NCBI RefSeq assembly: GCF_000143415.4 | Contig: NW_003314269.1 | Span: forward strand, 1,082,321-1,146,320 | Reading direction: 5' to 3' | DNA from: Selaginella moellendorffii | Taxonomy: Eukaryota > Streptophyta > Lycopodiopsida > Selaginellales > Selaginellaceae | Length of the DNA stretch: 64,000 bases | Translations under genes and position numbers: made by a program | Shown here: positions 18,051-28,035 of the stretch, in pieces | How positions within the stretch are numbered: the first letter of the stretch is position 1 | How the letters are laid out: every line of letters starts with the position of its first letter | Notes under the pieces: generated by a model | What the model saw: only the letters and a program-made list of their open reading frames with translations | Databases searched by the model: none | Told to the model about the DNA's origin: nothing

Positions 18051-19309
18051 CTAGGCGAATAGAACCATCTTCTCGTTCTCATTGTGGCAGATATTGGGAG
18101 TGAGATAAGGGACCTTCAAGAGTTTGAATGCAACGTGTTCGGGAGGCCAAATGCCTATTAATGTAGCCTCAACTCTTTCAGTCCGTCAAGAGCCTTAGTT
18201 TAGCGAACTGCAAGCTCGGTGACAAAGAGATGTCAAAGATACAAGGACACTTAGCAACCATGTCCATGTCTCTGAAGGTTGCCCTTGAAAGACTTGACTT
18301 TAGTGTAAGTGTAAAGTGAAGTGCCATGAGGTATCTCCATGACACACCACATACCTGGTTGTGCCACTGGATGAATTACAGTGAAGTTGTGTAAGGTGTG
18401 GCACGCGAGCATTTGGAAGGCGAAATAAACGTCATGGCAGACCACTGCTCGCTTGTTCCAGAGGATGATTTCTAGATTGTTGAGCTCTAGAACTTCTTGT
18501 GTGGTGGGAGATGCATAGAGGGTGTAGGAGGTTTTGTCGTGGAGTTCTCGCCAGGCATGATCCATGGTTTCCTTTTGAGTGAACACGCATTGTACACTCC
18601 CAGTTGCACAGAAATGGTTGATGTGGTTGACTTGATCGCTCCATGTTTTGGAAACATCCAAGAGAGCGGTGGTGTTCATTTCCACCCCGTCCTGTAGGAA
18701 CTTCCGTGGATCATTCTGTATGATTCTCTGGGAACATTGGGGGGAGGGATCACTAATGTGATCCCGGTGTGGAGCGTGTCACGGAGGGTAAAGTCCACTA
18801 GCTTGGACTCTGTGTCGCCGTATGTGCAGCTGTAGAGGCTAGAGACTTCCCCACACGTACTGTGGCGCCACAACTGGCTGCTCGGGGCCTGTAGGAATTG
18901 CACAGGACAGTATGGATCCCTCCAAAGTATTGTTGTCACACGACAACCAGAAGGGATCCTGAGGAGAGGGGTCAGCAGGAACAGATGCAGCATGAAGGAG
19001 CGCATCCTTGCTTGCAGAAGGAGGCGGACCAGCAAGAACAGACGCGGCGGGATCAAGGAGGGCATCCTCGCTTGCAGCAGGAGGCGGAGCAGTTGCGGCG
19101 AGGAGAGCATCATCGATTGGTGGAACAGATGCCGCGAGGAGGAGAGCATGAGGCGGAACAGATGCGGCCAGCAGCAGAGCATCCTCGCTTGCAGAAGGCG
19201 GAACAGATGCGACAAGAAGGAGAGCTTCCTCTTTAGCAACCGATACGGAGAGAAGAAGAGCAGCTACCAGAAAGGAGGTACCATATTGGATCTGTGTTGA
19301 GGTACTCAA
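18051..19309 (-). pseudogene. BURP-domain gene with broken reading frame (RD22/PG1beta-like)
   Basis: A minus-strand BURP-type gene that cannot be read as one clean frame. The N-terminal part has a hydrophobic signal-like stretch (FLVAALLLSVSVA) and repeated EDALLLAASVPP units. It lacks an ATG: the frame opens at a TTG. It meets TAG at 18841-18839. The next homologous part (VDFTLRDTLHTGITLVIP, typical of the BURP start) is in another frame. After a six-base G/C run at 18739-18744 the frame returns. The BURP hallmark CH-X10-CH is intact (TGCCAT at 18439-18434, TGCCAC at 18403-18398). A GTATGT donor at 18354 and acceptor at 18208 suggest an intron. The last part has WPPEHVAFKLLKV and the final CH, ending TAG at 18053-18051, but the third CH motif is lost. 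BURP proteins act in the cell wall or apoplast. Probably a pseudogene; assembly errors are possible. Confidence 0.6.
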
Positions 19310-19320
19310 TAACTAGTTCT

Positions 19321-19328
19321 TTTATATA
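19321..19328 (-). promoter_or_regulatory. TATA-like box upstream of the BURP gene
   Basis: On the minus strand the bases read TATATAAA, 12-19 bp before the opening TTG codon of the BURP frame. The position suggests the transcription start may lie inside the present reading frame, in line with loss of the original start codon. Confidence 0.35.
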
Positions 19329-19473
19329 ATTGTTCTATAGCACAATGTACAAGCGCTCTTTTCTCTTTGCGGGAGCAACGTACAAGCGCTCCTCCTGGGT
19401 ACAACACTCTTGGTTTGGTTTGTCCCACGATAAAATTGCAGCGCCCGATTTAGTTTGGAAAGTTCTAAAGTTC

Positions 19474-19493
19474 TGTGTGTGTGTGTGTGTGTG
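19474..19493 (+). repeat. (TG)10 microsatellite
   Basis: Ten uninterrupted TG units followed by a degenerate G/T-rich tail, ending only a few bases before the aminopeptidase ATG at 19510, hence probably in its 5' untranslated region. Confidence 0.9.
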
Positions 19494-19509
19494 AGGGTGT
19501 GTGGGTGTG

Positions 19510-22500
19510 ATGAGGTTGCCAAGGATTGTGGTACCTCAAACTTACAATGTCGAGCTTTGGGTGAATCTTGAGTCTTGTGAGTTCCAAGGCAGGGTGAGGG
19601 TCTCCCTCGATGTCACTGCGGTTACCAGCGTGGTACAACTCAACACCGCAGATCTTACCATTGACAGCGTCTCGGCGAGCTTGCTCGATAGCACGGTATG
19701 CGAAAAGAGTAGGGTGTCTTTAAGCTTCGTTTTTCTACCAGGTGCTCCCGATCAAGTCCGTGGAAGAAGACAAGGAAAACGAGCTTCTACTCGTTGGGTT
19801 TGCTGGGGACGATGCTCTCGCGGTGGGAAGCCCGCTGGTGCTAACGATCGACTATCACGGATCACTAAACAAAAGCCTGAAAGGCTTCTACAAAGGGTTC
19901 GCATTCTTCTTTTCAGTTTTTTTTTTCTCATGGAGGAGTTTTTGCCAGTTCTTATGAAGTTAATGGCACCAAAAGATACATGGCCGCCACTGACTTCGAG
20001 CCCGGCAATGCAAGAAGGTGTTTTCCTTGCTGGGATGAGCCAGACTTTAAGGTAACAACGCAGTGATTGATCGCTCTCATATCATAATTCTTCCAGGCAA
20101 CCTTTACGTTTAAAGTTCACGCTCCATCCGATCGCCAGGTGCTCTCTAATATGCCCGTTGTTCACGACACGATCAATTGCGACGGCACGAAGACGGTGGA
20201 GTTCGAGGAGACCGTGCGTATGTCCACCTACATCATTGCCATTGTCGTCGGGGAATTTGATTACCTGGAGGGGACAAGCGACGACGGTGAGCAAACATTC
20301 TCACTTCCTTTGTGAAAATCTATTCGTGTTCGTATCTCCAGGCGTGCCTGTGCGAGTTTATACAAGGCGGGGCTACCAGGAGAAAGGAAGATTTGTGCTC
20401 GACATAATTCTCAAGCTGCTACCTTTTTTTGCCGAGTAAGAAATCGTAAGAAACCATCTTGTAGTTTGATCGATTCTCTTGTTCTTGCAGGTTTTTCCAG
20501 CTGCCTTACCCGCTTCCAAAGCTCGACGCTGTTGCAGTCCCAGAGTTTAAGACTGGTGCCTTGGAGAACTTTGGCTGCGTTGTGTACAGGGAGGAGGCCT
20601 TGTACGCCGACGAGAACTCACCAGCTTGGCTGAGACAAAGGGTAAACACTCTCTTTTTTTTTCCCTCTAGAAACAAATGAATTGCTTCAGGTTGCTTGCG
20701 ACACTGCTCACGAGATTGCTCATATGTGGTTTGGCAACATTGTCACACTAGAATGGTGGACTCATCTTTGGCTCAACGAGGGAATGGCTACCTGGGTGAC
20801 TATCGTTTTTTGCTTCTTCTTCCTACTAAACAGTGCGGTCACCTCTTCAGATGAGCTGCTACGCAGTGGACTACTTGTTTCCGGAATGGGAAATGTGGAT
20901 GGATTTTCAGGATTGGGCCAGGTCTGACGCCTTCCGGTTTGATAGTCTAGAAAGCACACATCCCGTCGAGGTACTTCGCATATAAACACACGAACTCTGG
21001 AAACCGGAATCCCTTTCTCGTTCAGGTAGAGGTGAGGAACATTAACGTTGACACCCCGATGGACAGCATAAGTTACTTCAAAGGTGCATCGCTGTTACAC
21101 ATGCTTCAGTCCTACCTTGGCCACGAAGAACTCAAGGTTGAAAAACGCGTTTGTTTGCAAAATGTAACGTAGTTGTGCAGGAAGGACTGAGAGCTTATGT
21201 GAAAAAGTTTGCTTTTGGCAATGCCACCTCCAGTGATCTATGGAGCGCATTCGAAGAGGTGACTGGCAAGCCCATAAAGCAGCTTATGCATTGCTGGACA
21301 AAGGAAGAAGGCTTCCCCGTTGTGAAAGCGAGTCTCTTGGAAAACACCACCGACGTTCAGCTTGAGCAGGTTCGATCAGCAACAGCGTTTTGTTTTTCTT
21401 TTGATGTGTGTGTTTGTTCTAACAGGCTCGTTTCATGGCAAATGGCCGAGATGTTCCAGGCAAGTGGATCGTTCCGGTTTTGATTTGCTCAGGTGTGGGG
21501 GAGTCACGCTCGTGCACGAGTCATTTGCTGGTTGAGGAGCGCTCGACCGTGAAGCACGAAGGGTCCTCTGGCTGGATCAAGGTGAACGCTGGAGAGACGG
21601 GATTCTTTCGAGTACAGTATGACAAGGATATGCTGCGGCTTTTGCGAGAAGCGGTCTCCTCTGGCAGCTTGGAGCCTGTCGATCGACTAGGTGATGATCG
21701 ATTTCCTTTTCTGATTTTTCCAACCAAAATCGTTTTGCAGGACTCCTGAAAGACATGCACGCTCTTTGCCGCGCTGGTAAGGAGGATCCCAGTGAGCTAT
21801 TTAGTCTGCTCGAATCGTACAGGAATGAAGGCCATCCTCTAGTCATATCGACGTTGGTGGAGGTATGGTTGATGGGAAAACCCGTAGAAATGATCTCTCA
21901 GAGTTATATATTATGCTTTCGTCCAGATTGTGGTTGACGTAACGAGTGCCATCCTCTCCGCGAAACCGGAAGCTTTTGGAGACGTCAAGCAGCGGCTAGC
22001 GTCATTGCTAGAAACTCCAGCAAGGTTTGCTTTTTTTTTTTTCCTTTGGTTCTATTTCAATTCTCGTATAAGTCGAGCCCGATTTGATCAGGCGCATTGG
22101 CTGGGAGGCTACAGAATGCGAGGGACACTTGTTTGCAGCGGTGAGAGGACGCATTTTGGATGCGCTTGTGAGGCTGGACCATGACGAAACTTGCTCGGAA
22201 GCCGAGAGGCGGTTTGACACTCGCTTCGAGACCGCAATCCCTTCTGATCTGACTACGGTTTTCTTTTCTCCATTTAGCGCGCGCAATCGAGCAAAGCCGC
22301 CCGACTGACCTTATTCCATTTCCAGGCAGTTCTCCGGAACGCAGTCAAGGACGTGTCGTCTACAAACCGAGGAAGCTTTGATGCGCTGATATCGCAGTTC
22401 GAAGGCTCCGCATCCATCGCGGAGCGCGTGGAGATCTTAAGTAAGCCAGCCTTTTAACTTCGTGCTCGTGATTGATAGATAAAACATGGTCAGGTTTACT

Positions 22501-23076
22501 TGCCGGATCTAATGATCCAGCTATGGTACGCGAGGCCCTTGAGTTTACTTTGTCACCGAAGGTTGGTTACTTGGTATTACTTCTTTGGAGATTATGATTC
22601 ATTGATATGTAAGCAGGTTCTAGCCCAGCACATAAATCTTGTTTTCGAGGGAGTGAACGAGCAAGGTTGTCTCACAGCTTGGTCGTGGCTCAAGGTAGAA
22701 AGTGTTGTTACATTTGAGATTAAAAAGAAACAAATTTACTTTTTTTTCTTTCCAGGATAATTGGAACAAGGTTCACGAGAAAGCGTGCAGTAATTACGTC
22801 ATGAAGCGGATTCTCTATTCGGTCACTGCTCATGTAAGAATCGTGTTACGAATGTTTGAAGCTAGACTTGAGCTAAACTTCGTTCTTTCTTCCTTTTTTT
22901 TTTCCTGTTCTTTTCGGCAGATGTGCAGCAGAGAAATAGCCGAGGAGTTTCGAGATTTCGTGTCTAGTCGTGATGGCGCATCGGACGTCACGGTTGCTTG
23001 CTGGGAGCGCGTTTGCTTGCGCGCTCAGTGGACGCAGTCTCTAGTCGATCTGATCAGCACAGAGCGACTTTCTTGA
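19510..23076 (+). CDS. M1 family puromycin-sensitive-type aminopeptidase (19 exons)
   Basis: Nineteen exons: 19510-19695, 19742-19896, 19949-20051, 20097-20286, 20342-20435, 20491-20641, 20691-20795, 20851-20970, 21026-21136, 21181-21369, 21426-21690, 21741-21862, 21927-22024, 22092-22257, 22326-22440, 22494-22561, 22617-22694, 22756-22833 and 22921-23076. They total 2550 bases (849 residues) with all phases matching. The zinc peptidase site is complete: the exopeptidase motif GALEN at 265-269, HEIAH at 300-304 and the third ligand E323 in LWLNEG. The C-terminal ERAP1-like helical domain fills the rest. Length and motifs match plant aminopeptidase M1, which trims N-terminal residues of peptides and binds auxin-transport inhibitors. 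No signal peptide is seen. Introns average about 56 bp. Confidence 0.93.
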
Positions 23077-23635
23077 GCTCCAATTCCTTGCTGGTGCCTG
23101 TCTTCATGCGCTCCTTGCTACTTTGATGTCTTTGAATTTCGGGTCAAGCCGAAATACTAGAAAAAGTGAAACATACCTCTATAGCTGGTGTTTGTCAGTG
23201 CCGCTCTTCTGGTAACTTTAGCTACTGATACACTCAGACAGGAATCCCAGCCACTTGGCACGAAATTATATGATAGATAGATACGGGTGAGTCAATTTGA
23301 TGTCCAGTAAGTAAATCTTCTGCCTAGATCTCACCTTTTGCTGCTAGCTTACCTCTGCATCTCTCTTGAGAAGCTCTCCCTCTTGTGAAGTTCTTTTTTA
23401 TTCGCACGTCCCAAAGAGCCGACCGAGAAGTCCAATCCAGTCCAACCATTGTCTACAACTTCGTTCCGTTCCACAACATCCCAAAACGTGGAAAGTGCTC
23501 GTGAATAGCTTTTCCTTTTCGCTCTGCCAGCGCTTTGCTTGCCTTGACACACATGATTGAGACGCGCAACTGGATGAGAAAAGAGAATGAAGAGTTAAAA
23601 ACAAAGAAAAAGCCGGGGTAGTACCTGCTGGATCC
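23077..23635. other. Intergenic between convergent genes
   Basis: About 560 bp holding the 3' ends of the aminopeptidase and glucanase transcripts. Short open frames here show no recognisable family and no codon-like pattern. No gene is supported. Confidence 0.5.
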
Positions 23636-25332
23636 TCAGAAGAGCAGTCTGGAGTTGATCAAAAGCGGGAAGATCGTCGCGACTGAACATAGAGCCAAGC
23701 TCGCCAGTAGCGGCTCCGAGCTACTGGTACTACTCGTCAGGTTTCCAACGGTAGCATTTACCGTGGGTGGTAAGCTGCAAGAACCAAACGGTCATGAGCA
23801 CGGCTAAACAACGACGTGCAATATTACCTTGAGGGAAATGAGCATTGTCCACTACCTGAAAGAGCGACAAATTAGAACCAAGTTTGTAAGAGCAAAAAAG
23901 AAAGCAAAAGAAGATTTGGACATACTTGGATCGTTTGTGGTGACAGTCGCAACTCCGGCAAAATCACAGGTCCCAGCTGCCATTTTGTTCTTAAGATAAT
24001 AACTGTTGAAAGCGAAGGATGCATGAGAAAAGACCGAATCCGGGAAGAAACACGCCTGGCCTGGCTGGATGCTGGAGCAATCCGCACTGCCTTGGCCGCA
24101 CGCATAGTCCAGTGCCGCCTGGAGGCTGTTGTCGCTTACGCCCTGCTTGGCGACACACCATGTTCTAACTGACGTGTTTGATCCGGCTCCACCCGAGTCC
24201 CTCCCGGTAACGTCCAGACTATACACCGGTGTCTGGTCCGGATAGTAGATCCCATAGTTCTTCTCGGAAGTGGCCCCCTGCCTCCGGTCCTCGTTGAAGA
24301 TCTCGTAGATGTAAGCATTCACCGCAATGCCGGGCCTCCTGGGAGTCCCAGTGTTGTTGAGGATGTGCCGGACGAGGTTGTTGTTGTAAGTTTCCGCATT
24401 GTCAACTCCTACCCCGACCTCTGTGACATCACCCCTGGAAGGCCACCCGGTCTCGCTCACGACGATGCCCACATCTGTGTGGTTTAGCGCCCCCATGGCG
24501 CTAAACGCAGCGTCGAGCATCTGGTCGAAGACGTTGGTGTAAGTGAGCTTGGTGATGGTGTCCTGGATGCCAGCGTTGGGGCGGAGCAAGGCATAGTCGA
24601 TGGACATCACCTGTCGATTCTGCTGGTATATAGCCAGAGGATAAATATTGAGCATGAAATAAGAACCTGTCTGGGAGAGGAAATCCAGCAGTGGCAGCAC
24701 CACCGTCTTGGCATACGTCTGATCGAAGAAGGCCCGGGAGGGAGGGAATGGATCCTGGATGAGGGCGGTGGAGTGTGGCGTCGAGACTTTGATCTGGCTG
24801 TCGATGTTGGCGGCCACCAGCGCGGCGTGGATGTACTTCATGGTGGCGACGAGGATGGAGGCGTAGAGGCTGGCGGTGCCGTCGGTGAGGACCTCGCTGC
24901 CCACTGCGATCCCGGTGATGTTGGTGTTGGGGAGGAACTGCATCACGTTCTTGTTCACCCAGGACGCCGCCTCGGCGCTCGAGTGACCCACGCTGAGGAT
25001 CTCCGCGTTTGTGAGCCCGATGATCACCTGGATGCCTGTGCCGGCCAGCGCTGTGAGGATGTCCGGGTCGGCGTCGAAGATCCGGACCTGGGTGATGCCA
25101 TTGTTTCGCATGAAATCCACTGCCTGCTGGGGCCTGGGGAGATTGTCGCCCTGGGAGCCGTAGTTCACACCGACGAATGCGCCTGTGGCATGGCATTCCA
25201 TCGATCGATCAATCGATCGAATGGAAAGGAAGAGAGGAATCTAGAGATTGTCTTACCCGAGGACGATGCCGCCGCCGCCAATAGAGCCAAGGCCGCCGCC
25301 AAGAAGGCGCTGCCATGGCCTGGAGCCACCAT
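23636..25332 (-). CDS. Glucan endo-1,3-beta-glucosidase, GH17 with X8 (CBM43) domain, GPI-anchored (4 exons)
   Basis: Minus-strand exons 25332-25257, 25182-23926, 23855-23828 and 23774-23636 give 499 residues. The first exon is a signal peptide (MVAPGHGSAFLAAALALLAA). GH17 follows from residue 27 (VGVNYGSQGDN), with the proton donor E122 in VGSEVL and the nucleophile E269 in VVSETGWPSRG. An X8 carbohydrate-binding domain (TWCVAKQG, DYACGQG, YYLKN) ends in TTNDPSSGQCSFP, which is only restored by the tiny 28-base third exon. The last exon is Ser/Thr-rich and hydrophobic at the end, as a GPI-anchor signal. The enzyme cuts 1,3-beta-glucan (callose) at the cell surface; such forms act at plasmodesmata and in the wall. 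Ignoring the small introns would give a false C-terminus. Confidence 0.92.
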
Positions 25333-26010
25333 AGGAGCGATATTACGGGGAGATCGATGGCCGGAGGCAATGAGAGAGCCGAGAATCCGTAGCGCTTGCG
25401 TTGCCTCGCTGGAATGCGGGACCAATGTGTCAGAAGAGCAAAATCCTGGATGATCTCGACAGAGAAGGAGATGCGAGCGCGCGATTACCTCACGGCGCCG
25501 AGCTCCAAGATTTCATCCAGTGTCGCTCGCGAGCCAAGCTAAGCTAGGTAGAAGCAGCGAATGATCGATGAAATGCACGGAAGGGATGATTATCTAGCGC
25601 CCAAGCTGCGTCGTGTCGGTGTGAGAGACAAGGGATCCATCACAAGGGCGCGCTTCTCCATCGCTTCGCCGCGCGTATAAACAAAGCCCCACAAGAGCTC
25701 AAAACTTTTACTGTGGCACCGGAATCGAACCGGTCCCCATCTCGGATAAAATCCAACGGTTGGAAAACACAATTAAAAAGACAGGTAAAAGCATGAAATC
25801 GTCTACTCATACAAAGAGAGTGGTACGGTACCACGGAAAAAAGAATGTGCTTTGTATCTTTGGCACAGAACCATGGTGGGTACTTTGATTCTCCGATTAA
25901 AATGATGAATGATCCTCGATCTGATCTTCCAGCAAATAGCAATGTTCCTGTGAAAAATTTCTCTTTTGCCTCTGATCCCACGAAACAAAGCAAAGTTACC
26001 TCGAGTAGTT
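25333..26010. other. Intergenic with a tRNA-like remnant
   Basis: About 680 bp holding the glucanase promoter and the 3' flank of the RWP-RK gene. Apart from a tRNA 3'-half-like sequence on the minus strand near 25,711-25,737, no gene is supported; the open frames here lack family resemblance. Confidence 0.45.
25711..25737 (-). other. tRNA-like T-arm/B-box remnant
   Basis: On the minus strand the stem ACCGG, loop TTCGATT and stem CCGGT form a perfect tRNA T arm with the polymerase III B box GGTTCGATTCC, followed by GCCACAG as a possible acceptor strand. No matching 5' acceptor, D arm or anticodon arm is found upstream, so it looks like the 3' half of a decayed tRNA or of a tRNA-derived SINE. 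Confidence 0.3.
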
Positions 26011-26926
26011 TCAATCGAATGCGTAAGTCCACTGCTGTGGCATCTCCTCTCCAAACACAAACTTGAGAACTTCCTCTTGGCTGCTCTCGACTTTGGATCC
26101 ATCGTAGCCCCTGGAGATTGGTGACGCAAGCGCTGTCTCCAGTGATTCCGCTCGTTTTCTGCGAAGACTTACCAGCTGCGTCGCGTCCACCACGGACTCG
26201 GCAAAATCTGCGCTGCGAGCTTGAGCTTGATCGCTGCTGGTATCATTCACATCTGGAGAACCTCCCCACCAGCGATCACAGACAGCATCCAAGTTCTTGA
26301 GAGGATAACCGTTCCGAAAGTCGTCCAGAAAGGATGGAATTGGCATCTTCGTTCTATACGTCGCAGTTGTGCTCAGTCGTAAATTCGCGTGTGTAGTTTG
26401 CATCACGTAAGCCTGAGAAGGAACTTGACCACTGCAAAAAAAAAAGAAGTTTACGTTTTTTTTTCTTCAATAAAAGAAGAGAAAAAGAACTTACTAGTTG
26501 CTGGGTTGTGGGTTATACATTTGTTCTTGAGCCTGGAATTGCTTGGCTCTCAAAGCATCTTGTTTGATCTCTTCCACGCTTTTTCCACCCATAAACTATA
26601 GAACATCCGTTGATCAGCATAGAAAAAATTTATCTAAAAGAGAGAAAGGAAAAATTTCTACGTACCTTTCGATGCGGCCATCTGGAGAGCCCGTTCTCTC
26701 GGCAAATTCGCTTCAGAGTCGCCTGGCAAACACCTGTCACAAGCGGATCGATCGTTCTAAGCTGCTCCAGCTACGAAAATCTTCACGTACCAAGGATATT
26801 GGCGGCCTCCGCGACGGTCATGGAAAAATACTTGGCGACCTCATCGAAATCGAGGGATTCCTCCCAGGCCTGCGGTGGAACGCCGAGCTTGGACATGTAG
26901 CGATTGCTGATGTAGTCCGTTGGCAT
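26011..26926 (-). CDS. RWP-RK domain transcription factor (4 exons)
   Basis: Minus-strand exons 26926-26791, 26733-26666, 26595-26495 and 26431-26011 give 241 residues. The ATG at 26926 is the first after an in-frame stop. The RWP-RK domain spans about residues 24-75: LDFDEVAKYFSMTVAEAANI, LGVCQATLKRICRENGLS, then RWPHRK at 63-68, and GKSVEEIKQDA. The leading glutamine-rich tail (QFQAQEQMYNPQP) and an acidic C-terminus follow. The family contains RKD proteins, which control egg and gametophyte identity, and NLP nitrate regulators. This protein is short and has no PB1 domain, so it is not an NLP. It starts 89 bp after the stop of the next gene on the same strand. Confidence 0.88.
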
Positions 26927-27014
26927 TCGCTCCTCGCGGAGAGGGAAAGAATTAGGGTTCTAAGGGGGAAGAAATGGTAAAGTAAGGGTCGAGAATCGAA
27001 CTCGCGACCGATCT

Positions 27015-27995
27015 TTACTTTGTCTCTGTCTCTTCTTCGTGCCACTCTACAGTCAAGGAGCTCTTCCACTCGTCGCTTCGATCGAGAACTTGCTCGAGCG
27101 CTGCCTGGCGGCGACGCACAACGTGGTGGAACGCTGCGATGCTCCTCGCGTCGCCGCTTCGATCGGGGCCTTGATCGTCGCTGCTATCACTGCTTGTTGG
27201 TGGCTCGGATTTGAAGCCAGTGACTGTTCTCGTCAGCGATTTCCACAAGTACTCGAATTGCGAAGCTGGAAAACAGAGATACGAACGATTCCTATCAGCT
27301 TGAGTCGATCAAAAGAAGTTTTCTTTTTTTTTCTATGTCCTTGCCTTCGCTGCGAGTGTCGAAGCTGCGAACCGTGCAAATCAGCCTCCACGGCCGCCCC
27401 ACGCGCCCCGACTTGGATCCACCAACGAGCTCTCCATTGTGTTGTCTCAACCTGGAACAAAATCGTCAAAACTTTAGCGCGATCAATCCATGAACTCGAG
27501 CGACAAATGGCCAACTTATCCAAGAGAAAAACAAGCTCAAAGAGAGCTTTTGAGATACCTGCGATGGACATTGCGAGTAATCCCCACGTAGGTCCTCTTG
27601 CAATCGGCGGAGAGGAGGAGATAGGCAGCCCAATCGTCCGAGTCCTCCTCGTAGAGAATTTGATCCGGGACCTTCCTCATCACGTCGAAATCCGACTGAT
27701 CCAGCCCGTAGCGCGACAGATCGTCGTTGCTAATCTTCCTACTCAGCGAATGCTGCTGCTGCTGCTGCTGTGCTTGCTTGCCCTCATCACCGCGAGAGGG
27801 CGACACCAATTTGGAGATGGAGAATCGAGACGAAGAACAGCACGGACCGGAGCATCCCTGCCCCAAATTCACCCGCCGGAAGATCCTGCCACCATTGCTC
27901 GCAGCAAGAATCATCCCGCCGCTAGCCGCGTCGGAAGCAGCAGCTCCACAAACATCGCGAAGAACCCTAATCCAAGCACTTGCATTTTCAAGCAT
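27015..27995 (-). CDS. GIY-YIG domain nuclease-like protein, SLX1-like (3 exons)
   Basis: Minus-strand exons 27995-27559, 27451-27345 and 27265-27015 give 264 residues in frame. A GIY-YIG domain runs from about residue 118 to 190: WAAYLLLSADCKRTYVGIT, then RLRQHNGELVGGSK, GRPWRLICTV, TRSEASQFEYLWK. YLL and YVG stand for the GIY and YIG motifs, and E in SEAS-FEYLWK fits the catalytic glutamate. The second intron (27344-27266) needs a GC donor (GAAG/GCAAGG); with it the SEASQFEYLWK motif is rebuilt exactly. SLX1 cuts branched DNA with SLX4; this protein lacks the SLX1 RING-like domain, so it belongs to the shorter plant single-domain type. The N-terminal 100 residues, with a serine-rich stretch, may be an organelle targeting sequence. 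Confidence 0.82.
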
Positions 27996-28035
27996 TAGCT
28001 ATTAGCAATATACTGTCACAAACGATCGATCTCCT

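Noticed and set aside
24773-25453. Plus-strand open frame of 226 codons opposite the glucanase
   Set aside because: Antisense shadow; composition follows the codon structure of the glucanase.
25803-26129. Open frames between the tRNA-like remnant and the RWP-RK gene
   Set aside because: They overlap the 3' flank of the RWP-RK gene in other frames and show no homology.
27039-27998. Plus-strand open frame of 319 codons over the GIY-YIG gene
   Set aside because: It crosses the introns of the minus-strand gene and resembles no family.
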